Assembly (NCBI RefSeq): GCF_017876495.1
Contig: NZ_JAGIOB010000001.1
Span: 1,488,001-1,552,000 of the forward strand
Source: Microlunatus capsulatus
GTDB lineage: Bacteria > Actinomycetota > Actinomycetes > Propionibacteriales > Propionibacteriaceae
Length of the DNA stretch: 64,000 nucleotides
Direction: 5' to 3'
Both the position numbers and the translations under genes were made by a program. The notes under the pieces are model-generated. The model ran no database searches, was not told the origin of the DNA, and saw nothing but the letters and a program-made list of their open reading frames with translations. Below are positions 55,299 through 63,211 of the stretch, in pieces; the stretch's first letter is position 1; the number at the start of each line of letters is the position of its first letter.

Positions 55299-56828
55299 TC
55301 AGCGCACGAACTGCACGCCGGTGAGGGTCTGGCTGTACGTGCCCCAGGTGGTGCCCGTCAGCGGGGCGTAGATCCGGGTCTTGACCGTGCCGTTGGCCGG
55401 GTCGACGTCGAACATCCGCACCGGGTTGGTGACCGGGTCGTGCATGGTGGTGAGGAACGAGTAGATCTTGTTGCCGTTCCGACCGGTGTCCACGCGGGCC
55501 CGCTGCGCGAGGCCGACGTGCCCGGAGAACACCATCTTGATGTTCGGGTACTGGCTGACCAGCTGGTCGAACAGCTGCTGGCCGCTGGTGTCGCCGTAGC
55601 CCTGGTTGCTGCCGTCGATCCCGCCGCCGCCGTTCTGGTAGCTGTGGGTCGAGATCAGCACGTTGTGGTCGGGGTGGGCCGCGACGACCTTCTTGGCCCA
55701 CGCCACCACGCCCGGGCGGGGGCAGAACTCCAGGCTCAGCACCATCCACTTCAGCCCGCCCGCGGTGTGGGTGGTGAAGACGTTGTCGACCTTGCCCGAC
55801 TCGTAGGCGCCCGCCACCGAGCCGAAGTCGCTCGCCTTGAAGTAGCTGTTGAGCGTCGTGGTGTCGCGCTGCAGGCGGTAGGTGTTCTTGGGGTCCCGCG
55901 CGCTGCCGCCCACGCCGGTGGCCATCGTGTCGTGGTTGCCGACCGAGACGGTGTAGGGGACGCCCGCGTCCTCCAGGACGTCCATCGACCTCTTGGCCGC
56001 GGCCATCTGGCGGTGGTCGGGGGTGTCCCAGTTGACCAGGTCGCCGGTCTGGGCGACGAAGGCCAGGTTCTTCTGCTTGACCAGCCACTGGTTGCGGTTG
56101 GTCAGCCGCGGGTCGCCGCTGACGAGCACCTCGTTCTGCGTGTCCGGGACGACGGCGAAGCTGAACGCGCCGTTGGACACCGGGCTCGTCACCGGCGGCT
56201 TGGCCGGGGTGGGCGGCGGCGGGGCCGGCGTGGTGGGCGGCGGAGCACTGGTGGTGCCGGCCGGCGCCGCGTAGAAGGCGACGTTCTCGTACTTCCAGCC
56301 GGCCGCGAGCAGCGCGGACCGGTCGGCCGCACCCGCGGCGAGACGGTGCCGGGTGCCCTTGCGGAAGCGCTCGACGGGCTGCAGGCAGTCCGCCTTCACC
56401 TTCGAGACGTAGAACGTCGTGCCCTGGTCGCGGTAGCCGAACAGCTTCGCGGCCGAGACCAGCTCGGTGGTCGAGCGGGTGAAGATGTAGTCCTGCGGCA
56501 GGGAGCGGTACATCCGCTTGACCGCGACCAGCCCCGGACCCGGCTCGGTGGACGCCTTGAAGGAGACGCCCTGGTTGTCGGTGAACCCGGCGGCGGCGGC
56601 CTTGGTGGCCTCACCCGCCCACGGGGTCGTCAGGCTCGCGCCGTTGGACGGCTTGACCACCGTGTAGACCGGGTCGTCGAACGCCGAGCAGCTCGGTGCG
56701 GTGGTGGTCGGTGCGGCCGCGGCGGTCGTCGCCGGTGCCAGTGCGAACGTGGTGGTGACCAGCAGTCCTGCGGTCCCGGCTGCAGCGACGGAACGGACCC
56801 TGGCTGATCTGGTTGGTGCTTGCTGCAT
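55299..56828 (-). CDS. Secreted metallophosphoesterase with N-terminal DUF5648-like repeats (copy 1)
   Basis: The 509-residue protein has a signal peptide ending near ATTAAAAP. Residues about 45-200 contain repeated DUF5648-like beta motifs: LVAVKRMYRSLPQDYIFT, the GYRDQGTTFYVS segment and the AAGWKYENVAFYA segment. After a Thr/Pro linker comes a calcineurin-like metallophosphoesterase domain with PDTQNE, TGDLVNWD, GNHD, STHSY and GHVG metal ligands. Such proteins may hydrolyse extracellular phosphate esters or phosphodiesters. The ATG at 56828 has GGAG about nine bases upstream. A paralogue with the same layout lies immediately upstream (57026-58501). No known substrate. Confidence 0.85.
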   Translation of the reverse strand: MQQAPTRSARVRSVAAAGTAGLLVTTTFALAPATTAAAAPTTTAPSCSAFDDPVYTVVKPSNGASLTTPWAGEATKAAAAGFTDNQGVSFKASTEPGPGLVAVKRMYRSLPQDYIFTRSTTELVSAAKLFGYRDQGTTFYVSKVKADCLQPVERFRKGTRHRLAAGAADRSALLAAGWKYENVAFYAAPAGTTSAPPPTTPAPPPPTPAKPPVTSPVSNGAFSFAVVPDTQNEVLVSGDPRLTNRNQWLVKQKNLAFVAQTGDLVNWDTPDHRQMAAAKRSMDVLEDAGVPYTVSVGNHDTMATGVGGSARDPKNTYRLQRDTTTLNSYFKASDFGSVAGAYESGKVDNVFTTHTAGGLKWMVLSLEFCPRPGVVAWAKKVVAAHPDHNVLISTHSYQNGGGGIDGSNQGYGDTSGQQLFDQLVSQYPNIKMVFSGHVGLAQRARVDTGRNGNKIYSFLTTMHDPVTNPVRMFDVDPANGTVKTRIYAPLTGTTWGTYSQTLTGVQFVR

Positions 56829-56979
56829 GTGATCGGGCTCCTAGTTGAAGAGTGCCCCCCCGAACGACTCGCCCGAAGCATAACGAAGAAGTCACGAAAC
56901 GATGCACGCGCGATAACGGTCAGCGCTCGCGCGGGCCCCGGTCGGTGGTGCTGGGGGGCCCGCCACGCCTGCGGGGCGC

Positions 56980-57022
56980 CCCGGGACGGCGTGAGGTGTG
57001 GCCAACCTCACGCCGCCCCGGG
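56980..57022. terminator. Terminator of metallophosphoesterase copy 2
   Basis: CGGCGTGAGGT (56987-56997) pairs perfectly with ACCTCACGCCG (57005-57015). CCCGGG arms outside add six pairs after one mismatch. It begins three bases past the stop of the gene at 57026. Confidence 0.85.
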
Positions 57023-57025
57023 GGC

Positions 57026-58501
57026 TCAGCGCACCCAGGAGACGCCGCGCACCGTGCTCGCGTAGCCGGCTCCGGTGTAGGTCTTCCGCGTCCAGGGGGC
57101 GTAGACCTTCGTCCGCAGCGTCCCGGCCTGCGTGTCGACCTCCACCAGCCGGACGGGGTTGGTCGTGTCGCTGTGCATCGCCAGCAGGTAGGAGTCGACC
57201 CGGTTGCCGTTCACCCCGCGGTCGACGCGGTGCTTGGCCGTGCCCACGTGGCCCGAGAAGACCATCCGGACGTTGGCGTAGCGCCCGACGAGGTGGTCGA
57301 ACAAGTACTGCCCGGTGGTGTCGCCGTAGCCGCCCCGGGTCTGGTTGATGCCGCCCTTGCCGGTCAGGTAGGAGTGGGTCAGCACGATCACGTTGTGCTT
57401 CGGGTGGGTGCGGACGACCTCCCCCGCCCAGGACACGACGGACGTCCGCGGCCACAGCTCGAGGTTGAGCACGAGCCAGCTCGCGCCGCCGGCGGTGAAC
57501 ACGTGGTACGTGTTGTCGACCTTGCCGGCCTCGTAGGCGCCCTCCTGGTCCAGCGGGCCGGTGCCCAGGTAGCGGTTGAAGGTCGTCGTCCGGCGGAAGA
57601 GCACCCGGGTCCGGGCGGCGTCGCAGGCGCTGCCGCCGGGGCAGGTGGCCGCGGTGTCGTGGTTGCCGATGCTCAGCGAGGTCGGCACGCCGGCGTCGAC
57701 GAGCGGCGCCAGCCCGGCGGCCGCCCGGCGGTACTGGGCGTGGTCGGAGGTGTCCCAGTTGACGACGTCCCCGGTGTGGCTGACGAAGCGGAGGTCGAGC
57801 TCGTCGCGCTGGTCCACCAGCCAGCGGCTGCGCTGGGCCAGGCGACCGTCGCCGGCCTTCAGCACCTCCTGCTGGGTGTCGGGCATGACGGCGATGCTGA
57901 ACCGGGGGTCGACCGGCGCCTTCCGCAGGTAGAAGCGCACCCCCTCCTCCCGCCAGCCGGTGGCGGCGAGCGCCGCACGGTCCGCCGCGCTGGTCACGTA
58001 GCGGTGGGTGCCGCCCTTGTGGTAGCTGGTGACCCCCACCAGGCAGCTGCGCGCGACGGGGCTGGCCCAGAACGCCACGCCCTGGTCGGTGTAGCCCAGC
58101 GCGCTCACGGCGCGCCGGATCTCCGCGGCCTTCGTGCTGTAGAAGTAGTTGCCGCCGCGGGCGGACCGGTACAGCCGGTGCACCGCCACCAGGCCCGCGG
58201 CCTTCCGCGCTCCCGCCCGCACCGAGGTGTCGCGGACGGAGGTGTAGCCGGCGGCCTCGGCCTTCGTCGCGGCGGCCGCGGACGTGGTGAGCAGGCTGGC
58301 CTGGGTGGTGGGGCTGACACGCTCGCGCACGGTCGCGCCGAGGGCGGAGCAGGTGGGCGCCGCGGCCGCGGCGGCGGGCAGCGCGCCCGGGGTCGAGGAC
58401 GAGCTGGTGAGGGCGGGCAGGCCGACGACGGCCAGGGCGAGCGCGAGAGCCGCAGCGCCGGGCCTCACCGCGCTCCGCGGTCGCAGGGACGAGACGTGCA
58501 T
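57026..58501 (-). CDS. Secreted metallophosphoesterase with N-terminal DUF5648-like repeats (copy 2)
   Basis: The 491-residue paralogue of the downstream gene has the same order: signal peptide (to about residue 45), DUF5648-like repeats (LVAVHRLYRSARGGNYFYS, ALGYTDQGVAFWAS, ATGWREEGVRFYL), no long linker, and a metallophosphoesterase domain. The ligands are PDTQQE, TGDVVNWD, GNHD, LTHSY and GHVG. The ATG at 58501 has GGAGAA about six bases upstream. The pair is followed by its own terminators, indicating separate transcripts. The duplication lies between groS and the tsa cluster, which are close neighbours in mycobacteria, so this block looks inserted relative to that order. Confidence 0.85.
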   Translation of the reverse strand: MHVSSLRPRSAVRPGAAALALALAVVGLPALTSSSSTPGALPAAAAAAPTCSALGATVRERVSPTTQASLLTTSAAAATKAEAAGYTSVRDTSVRAGARKAAGLVAVHRLYRSARGGNYFYSTKAAEIRRAVSALGYTDQGVAFWASPVARSCLVGVTSYHKGGTHRYVTSAADRAALAATGWREEGVRFYLRKAPVDPRFSIAVMPDTQQEVLKAGDGRLAQRSRWLVDQRDELDLRFVSHTGDVVNWDTSDHAQYRRAAAGLAPLVDAGVPTSLSIGNHDTAATCPGGSACDAARTRVLFRRTTTFNRYLGTGPLDQEGAYEAGKVDNTYHVFTAGGASWLVLNLELWPRTSVVSWAGEVVRTHPKHNVIVLTHSYLTGKGGINQTRGGYGDTTGQYLFDHLVGRYANVRMVFSGHVGTAKHRVDRGVNGNRVDSYLLAMHSDTTNPVRLVEVDTQAGTLRTKVYAPWTRKTYTGAGYASTVRGVSWVR

Positions 58502-58646
58502 GGCGGTTCTCCGCTCGCAGCCGGGGAGGGTGGTGCGCGTACCGTAACCGCTGGTTCTCAGCCTGCCCTCATCTGCAAAGGCCCGCACACGTGGCTCGTG
58601 AGCGGGATCACAGGCGCTGCGTGACCGGTCTCACACCACGGCTGTC

Positions 58647-59840
58647 TCAGGCGGTCCTCAGGCGACGGACGACCAGGGCGACGGCGCCGTCGGGGGTGCG
58701 CGACAGGACCAGGGTGGCCGCGCCCGGGCCCCGGGGGGCGAGCCGCCGGCGGAGCACGGCCGGGTCGACGTCGACCCCGCGCTTCTTGATCTCCAGCGTG
58801 CCCACCGCGTGCTCGCGCACCCACCGGCGCAGCGCCTTCTCCCCCGCGCCCAGCACCTCGAGCACCTCGAAGGCCGTGGCGAACGGCGTCGGGGTGAGGT
58901 CGTCGCCGGTGAGGTAGGCGATCTCCGCGTCCAGCAGGTGGGCCCCCAGCCGGCGGCCCAGCGGGGCGACGCCGCGGGCCCGGATGACCGCGCCGTCGGG
59001 CTCGTAGAGGTAGCGGCCGACCGGTCCCACCGGCAGCGGCTCCGCGGGCCGGCCGGGCGCGGGCCGCGGCACCTCCAGCCGGGCCACCTCCTCCGACGAC
59101 CCGGCCAGCAGGGTGGCGACGTCGACGCCCGCCCGGGCCCCGGGGCCGGCCCACAGACCGACCTCGACGGTGCCGCCGTCGTGGGTCACCCACTCGGCCT
59201 CGGCGCCGGGGGGCACCAGGGTGTGCGGCAGGGCGGGTCCGAGCTTGACCCCGGCCACCCGGTCCCCGGCCAGCAGTGCCGTGACGAGGTCCCAGGACGG
59301 GCTGAAGTCGGCGGCCCGCCAGAGCCGGCCGCTGCCGGTGCGGCGGGCCGGGTCGCAGAAGGCGGCGGTGCCCGGGGTGAGCAGCTCGGCGGCGACCTCC
59401 TCCGCGTCGGCGCAGAGCACCCGGCCCCGCTCCCCCAGGTTGGCCGCGGCCACCGCCGCCGTGCCCGGGTCGCGCTCGACGGCCACCACCTCCAGGCCGG
59501 CGTCGGCGAAGGCCAGCGCGTCGGTGCCGATGCCGCAGCCGAGGTCCACCACCCGGGTGGCGCCGGCGGCCACCAGCCGCGCGGCGTGGTGGGCGGCGAC
59601 GGCCGGCCGGGTCGCCTGCTCCAGCCCGTCGCGGGTGTAGAAGAGCGTGGTGGCCCGCTCGCCGAACTTCGTCCGGGCCCGGCGGCGCAGCGACGCCTGG
59701 TGCAGGGCGGCCGCGGCGACCTCGGGACCGTGCGCGGCCCGCAGCCGGGTGGCGGCGGCCAGCCCGTCGGGGTCCGGCTCGGCCGCGGCGTCCGCGAGCG
59801 CCTCGGGGGTCAGCCCGAAGGGCAGGGCGGGTGCGCTCAC
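58647..59840 (-). CDS. Class I SAM methyltransferase with THUMP-like C-terminal domain
   Basis: The 397-residue protein has an N-terminal helical part. Then comes a Rossmann methyltransferase with motif I VVDLGCGIGTDALAFA near residue 100, motif II EVVAVERDP, and a FCDPARR stretch in motif IV position. The C-terminal region (about 310-397, ending LVVRRLRTA) matches the THUMP-like domain found with these enzymes, which suggests RNA as substrate. GATGAT six bases before the GTG at 59840 may be the -10 of a leaderless message. It lies 34 bp past tsaD on the same strand. Precise target unknown. Confidence 0.85.
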   Translation of the reverse strand: MSAPALPFGLTPEALADAAAEPDPDGLAAATRLRAAHGPEVAAAALHQASLRRRARTKFGERATTLFYTRDGLEQATRPAVAAHHAARLVAAGATRVVDLGCGIGTDALAFADAGLEVVAVERDPGTAAVAAANLGERGRVLCADAEEVAAELLTPGTAAFCDPARRTGSGRLWRAADFSPSWDLVTALLAGDRVAGVKLGPALPHTLVPPGAEAEWVTHDGGTVEVGLWAGPGARAGVDVATLLAGSSEEVARLEVPRPAPGRPAEPLPVGPVGRYLYEPDGAVIRARGVAPLGRRLGAHLLDAEIAYLTGDDLTPTPFATAFEVLEVLGAGEKALRRWVREHAVGTLEIKKRGVDVDPAVLRRRLAPRGPGAATLVLSRTPDGAVALVVRRLRTA

Positions 59841-59874
59841 CCCGGCATCATCCCCCGGGGCGGACGGCGCGGCC

Positions 59875-60915
59875 CTACAGCAGGATGGTCTCGACCGGCA
59901 GCGAGGAGTCGGCGCCGATGTCCAGGGACGACGGCCGGCCGCCGGCGCTGACCACCGCGGAGCCCAGCACCGCGATCATGGCGCCGTTGTCGGTGCACAG
60001 GGCCGGCCGCGGGGTGCGCAGCTCGATGCCGTGCGCCGCCGTCCGATCCTCCAGCAGGGCGCGCAGCCGGCGGTTGGCCGCCACCCCACCGCCGATGAGC
60101 AGCGCCGGGGTGTCGGTGGCCAGGCACGCGTCGACGGCCTTGGCGCTCAGCACGTCGCAGACCGCTTCCTGGAAGCTCGCCGCGACGTCGGCCAGCGGCA
60201 CGTCCTCGCCGTCGCGCTGCCGGGTCTCGACCCAGCGCGCCACCGCGGTCTTCACCCCCGAGAAGGAGAAGTTGAAGCGGTGCCGCTCCTGGTCCTTGCC
60301 GGCGGTCAGCCCGCGCGGGAAGGTGATGGCCCGCGGGTCGCCGGTGGCCGCGCGGTCGATGACCGGTCCGCCGGGGTAGGGCAGGCCGAGGACGCGGGCG
60401 ACCTTGTCGTAGGCCTCCCCCGCCGCGTCGTCGATGGTGGAGCCGAGCTCGGTGATCGAGCGGGCCATGTCCTCCACCCGCAGCAGCGAGGTGTGCCCGC
60501 CGGAGACCAGCAGCGCGATGCACGGCTGCGGCAGCGGGCCGTGATCCAGCAGGTCGACGGCCACGTGGCCCGCGAGGTGGTTGACGCCGTAGAGCGGCTT
60601 GTCCAGGGCCAGGGCCAGCGCCTTCGCGCTGGCCAGACCCACGACGAGGGCACCCATCAGCCCGGGACCGGCGGTGACGGCGATGCCGTCCAGCTCGGAC
60701 AGGTCGACGTCGGCGGCGGCGCAGGCCCGCTCCAGCGTCGGCACCATCGCCTCCAGGTGCGCGCGGCTGGCCACCTCGGGGACGACGCCGCCGAAACGGA
60801 CGTGCTCCTCCACGCTGGAGGCGACCTCGTTGGCCAGCAGCTCGTGCCCGCGGACGATGCCGACGCCGGTCTCGTCGCAGGAGGACTCCAGGCCCAGGAT
60901 CAGCGGACCGGTCAC
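59875..60915 (-). CDS. tsaD: tRNA N6-adenosine threonylcarbamoyltransferase subunit TsaD
   Basis: The 346-residue ASKHA-fold enzyme transfers the threonylcarbamoyl group to A37 of ANN-decoding tRNAs together with TsaB and TsaE. The start [15 protein letters not shown], the metal-binding HLAGHV, the block [11 protein letters not shown], and [16 protein letters not shown] are diagnostic. The GTG at 60915 overlaps the rimI stop by four bases (GTGA), indicating translational coupling. It is the last gene of the tsaE-tsaB-rimI-tsaD operon. Confidence 0.97.
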   Translation of the reverse strand: MTGPLILGLESSCDETGVGIVRGHELLANEVASSVEEHVRFGGVVPEVASRAHLEAMVPTLERACAAADVDLSELDGIAVTAGPGLMGALVVGLASAKALALALDKPLYGVNHLAGHVAVDLLDHGPLPQPCIALLVSGGHTSLLRVEDMARSITELGSTIDDAAGEAYDKVARVLGLPYPGGPVIDRAATGDPRAITFPRGLTAGKDQERHRFNFSFSGVKTAVARWVETRQRDGEDVPLADVAASFQEAVCDVLSAKAVDACLATDTPALLIGGGVAANRRLRALLEDRTAAHGIELRTPRPALCTDNGAMIAVLGSAVVSAGGRPSSLDIGADSSLPVETILL

Positions 60916-61517
60916 GGGTGCTCCTCGGTCTCGGCCTGGTCGGCGGGTCGGGTCTGGTCGACGGGTCGGGGCGGGTCGACGGGTCGGGGCCGGGCGGCGT
61001 CCTGCGCGCGCTCGGCCTCCTCCTCACGGCGTTGGGCGGCGTGGCGCCGCGGCCAGTCCTCGAGGTCGTAGAGCTTGAGGATCAGCGCGTCCTGGCCGGG
61101 GCCGTAGTAGTCGCGGCGGGCGGTCAGCTGCTCGAAGCCGAGGCGCTGGTACAGCCCGATCGCGGCCTCGTTGTCGTAGTCGACCTCCAGCAGCACCGCG
61201 CGGGCGCCGAGGTGCCGGACGGCCTCCAGACCCGCGGTGACCAGGGCGGTGCCCAGCCCGGCCCGCCGCTGGCCCGGGGCGACGACGAGGCGGTGCAGGT
61301 CGGCGTGCTCGCCGGTGGTGCGGAAGGCGACGACGCCCAGCACCTGCTCGGCGCGGGCGAGCAGCACGGTGCGGCCCTCGCCCAGCAGCTCGCCGGCCCA
61401 GCTGCGCTCGCTCCACTGCTCGGCCTCGGGGAAGCCGGCGCGCTCCAGCGCCAGCACCGCCGGCAGGTCGTCGCGCCGGGCGGGGGTGATGCTCACCGTG
61501 CCGGTGCGGACGCTCAC
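60912..61517 (-). CDS. rimI: Ribosomal protein alanine acetyltransferase RimI-like, with extended tail
   Basis: The 201-residue GNAT protein has the acetyl-CoA loop [15 protein letters not shown], and [11 protein letters not shown] and [13 protein letters not shown] at the C-terminal side, as in RimI, which acetylates the N-terminus of ribosomal protein S18. Compared with usual RimI (about 150 residues) there is a hydrophilic tail of about 40 residues with repeated PRPVD/TRPAD units, encoded by tandem GGTCGAC-type repeats (60945-60995). The GTG at 61517 overlaps the tsaB stop by four bases. In mycobacteria rimI also lies between tsaB and tsaD. Confidence 0.9.
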   Translation of the reverse strand: MSVRTGTVSITPARRDDLPAVLALERAGFPEAEQWSERSWAGELLGEGRTVLLARAEQVLGVVAFRTTGEHADLHRLVVAPGQRRAGLGTALVTAGLEAVRHLGARAVLLEVDYDNEAAIGLYQRLGFEQLTARRDYYGPGQDALILKLYDLEDWPRRHAAQRREEEAERAQDAARPRPVDPPRPVDQTRPADQAETEEHP

Positions 61518-62182
61518 CGCGGCCCCCGCGGCAGCAGGACCGACTTGCGCCGGGTGGGCTCGGCCGCGTCCGGGCGGCGCAGGTAGAGGGGCTCGCGGCC
61601 GGCGTCGGGGAGGTCGGGGCCGTGCGCGGCCAGCACGCCGGCGTCGAGGGTCCGGGGGCCGAGGACGCCGTCGAGGAGGTCGGGGTAGAGGTCGGCGGCC
61701 GGACCGACGACCGGCAGCCGGGGCACCTCGCCGGGCGCGCTGACCCGGGGCCCTTCGACGCGGGTGCCGTCGGCGTCGTAGCGGGCCCAGTAGACCTCGC
61801 GCCGGCGCGCATCGGTGGCGACGACGAAGGCCCGGCCGACGTCGTCGGCGTCGCGGTGCTCGAGGACGTGCTGGCGGGCCAGCACGTCGAGGCTGCAGAC
61901 GCCCCGCCAGGGCCGGCGGAGCGCGCTGGCCAGCACCTGCGCGGTGACGATGCCCACGCGCAGCCCGGTGAACGGTCCCGGGCCCAGCCCGACGACGAGC
62001 TGGTCGACGTCGGCCGGCCGCAGCCCGGCGTCGGCCAGGCAGCGCTGGACCAGCGGGGTGAGCTGCTCGACGTGGGCGCGCCGGTCGGCCACGCCGGCCG
62101 TGCCCAGCACCTCCCCGCCCCGGGCGAGGCCGACGGCGACGGTGGTGGAGGTGTCGAGCGCCAGCACCAGCGGCTCAGCCAC
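61514..62182 (-). CDS. tsaB: tRNA threonylcarbamoyladenosine biosynthesis protein TsaB
   Basis: The 222-residue ASKHA-fold partner of TsaD has the N-terminal LVLALDTSTTVAVGLA and the family stretch VVGLGPGPFTGLRVGIV. It scaffolds TsaD and TsaE and has no complete active site itself. The GTG at 62182 overlaps the tsaE stop by eight bases. The order tsaE-tsaB-rimI-tsaD is that of actinomycetes. Confidence 0.95.
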   Translation of the reverse strand: MAEPLVLALDTSTTVAVGLARGGEVLGTAGVADRRAHVEQLTPLVQRCLADAGLRPADVDQLVVGLGPGPFTGLRVGIVTAQVLASALRRPWRGVCSLDVLARQHVLEHRDADDVGRAFVVATDARRREVYWARYDADGTRVEGPRVSAPGEVPRLPVVGPAADLYPDLLDGVLGPRTLDAGVLAAHGPDLPDAGREPLYLRRPDAAEPTRRKSVLLPRGPR

Positions 62183-63122
62183 GGTGGCCCCGCAGCGCGT
62201 GCAGGTCGACGCCGGCCCAGCGGGGGCCGACGCCGTGCAGGGCGACCAGCCGCAGGTCGTCGTCGGCGTCGGGCGCGGGCCGGACGACGACGTCGACCTC
62301 CAGCCGGTCCTCGGCCAGGCCCTCGGCCAGCCCGGCGCCCCACTCGACGACGGTGACGGCGTCGGCCAGCGTGGCGTCGAGGTCGAGGTCGTCGAGCTCC
62401 TCGGCGCTGTGCAGCCGGTAGGCGTCGACGTGCACCAGCGCGGGCCCGTCGCCGCGCGCGGGGTGGATCCGGGAGAGCACGAAGGTGGGCGAGATCACCG
62501 GCCCGGCGGTGTCGAGGCCGCGGCCGATGCCCTGGGTGAGGGTCGTCTTGCCCGCGCCGAGGTCGCCGGTGGCGATGAGCAGGTCGCCGGGCCGCAGCAG
62601 CGCCGCCAGCCGCTCCCCCAGGTCCTGCATGGCCGGGCCGGTGGGCACGACGACGACGGCGGGCAGGTCCTTGGCCAGGATGACGCCGTGCGGCGCCGGC
62701 CGGTCGACGACGTAGCCGCGGTGCTCCCAGAAGGTGATCAGCTGGCCGAACTCCGCGCGGGCGAAGAGCTCGACGCGCCGGTGGCCGGCCCGGGCGGCCA
62801 GCTCCTCGGCGGCGTGCACGAGGGCGGAGGCGATGCCGTGCCGCTGGAAGTCGGGGTGCACCGAGACCCGGGCGAAGGTGACCAGCCCCGGTCCCGTGGG
62901 GACCACGAGCAGGGCGCCGGCCGGGCGGCCCGCCACCTCGGCGTAGACCCCCGTCCCCGAGGCCAGCGTGGCGGCGACCGACGCGGGCGTCTCGGTGATG
63001 GCGGTGGAGGGCGGGTCGAGCGGCGGCCGGGCCCCGAAGGCGGCGTGGATGACCTCGACCATCCCGGCGGCGTCGTCCTGCTCCGCCACCGAGACCACGA
63101 GTTCAGATACCGAGGTGCTCAC
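62175..63122 (-). CDS. tsaE: GNAT acetyltransferase fused to TsaE
   Basis: The 315-residue protein has two parts. Residues about 5-150 are a GNAT acetyltransferase with the acetyl-CoA-binding stretch VHPDFQRHGIASALVHAAEE and a C-terminal FWEHRGYVVDRP. Residues about 155-315 are TsaE, the ATPase of t6A synthesis, with the P-loop ATGDLGAGKTTLTQGIG, SPTFVLSRIHP and HVDAYRLHSAEEL. TsaE alone is about 155 residues. There is no stop or restart between them in frame. The GTG at 63122 has TAGCAT eight bases upstream (leaderless candidate). It leads the tsa operon. The GNAT part may acetylate a small molecule or protein; its target is unknown. Confidence 0.9.
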   Translation of the reverse strand: MSTSVSELVVSVAEQDDAAGMVEVIHAAFGARPPLDPPSTAITETPASVAATLASGTGVYAEVAGRPAGALLVVPTGPGLVTFARVSVHPDFQRHGIASALVHAAEELAARAGHRRVELFARAEFGQLITFWEHRGYVVDRPAPHGVILAKDLPAVVVVPTGPAMQDLGERLAALLRPGDLLIATGDLGAGKTTLTQGIGRGLDTAGPVISPTFVLSRIHPARGDGPALVHVDAYRLHSAEELDDLDLDATLADAVTVVEWGAGLAEGLAEDRLEVDVVVRPAPDADDDLRLVALHGVGPRWAGVDLHALRGHRG

Positions 63123-63130
63123 CGGCGGAC

Positions 63131-63136
63131 ATGCTA
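63131..63136 (-). promoter_or_regulatory. Candidate -10 element (TAGCAT) for the tsaE operon
   Basis: On the minus strand TAGCAT ends eight bases before the GTG at 63122. It abuts the terminator of the upstream helicase gene, so the tsa operon has its own promoter. Confidence 0.4.
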
Positions 63137-63180
63137 GTGCCCCGGTCCCGACGTGGTTCTCCACGTCCGGACCGGGGCAC
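63137..63180. terminator. Terminator of the DEAD-box helicase gene
   Basis: GTGCCCCGGTC (63137-63147) pairs with GACCGGGGCAC (63170-63180), and inner GACGTGG (63150-63156) with CCACGTC (63161-63167) around the TTCT loop, with one mismatch. It lies 31 bp past the helicase stop. Confidence 0.85.
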
Positions 63181-63211
63181 GGTGCAGCAGGCGCCCGGGT
63201 GGGCGCGCCGG

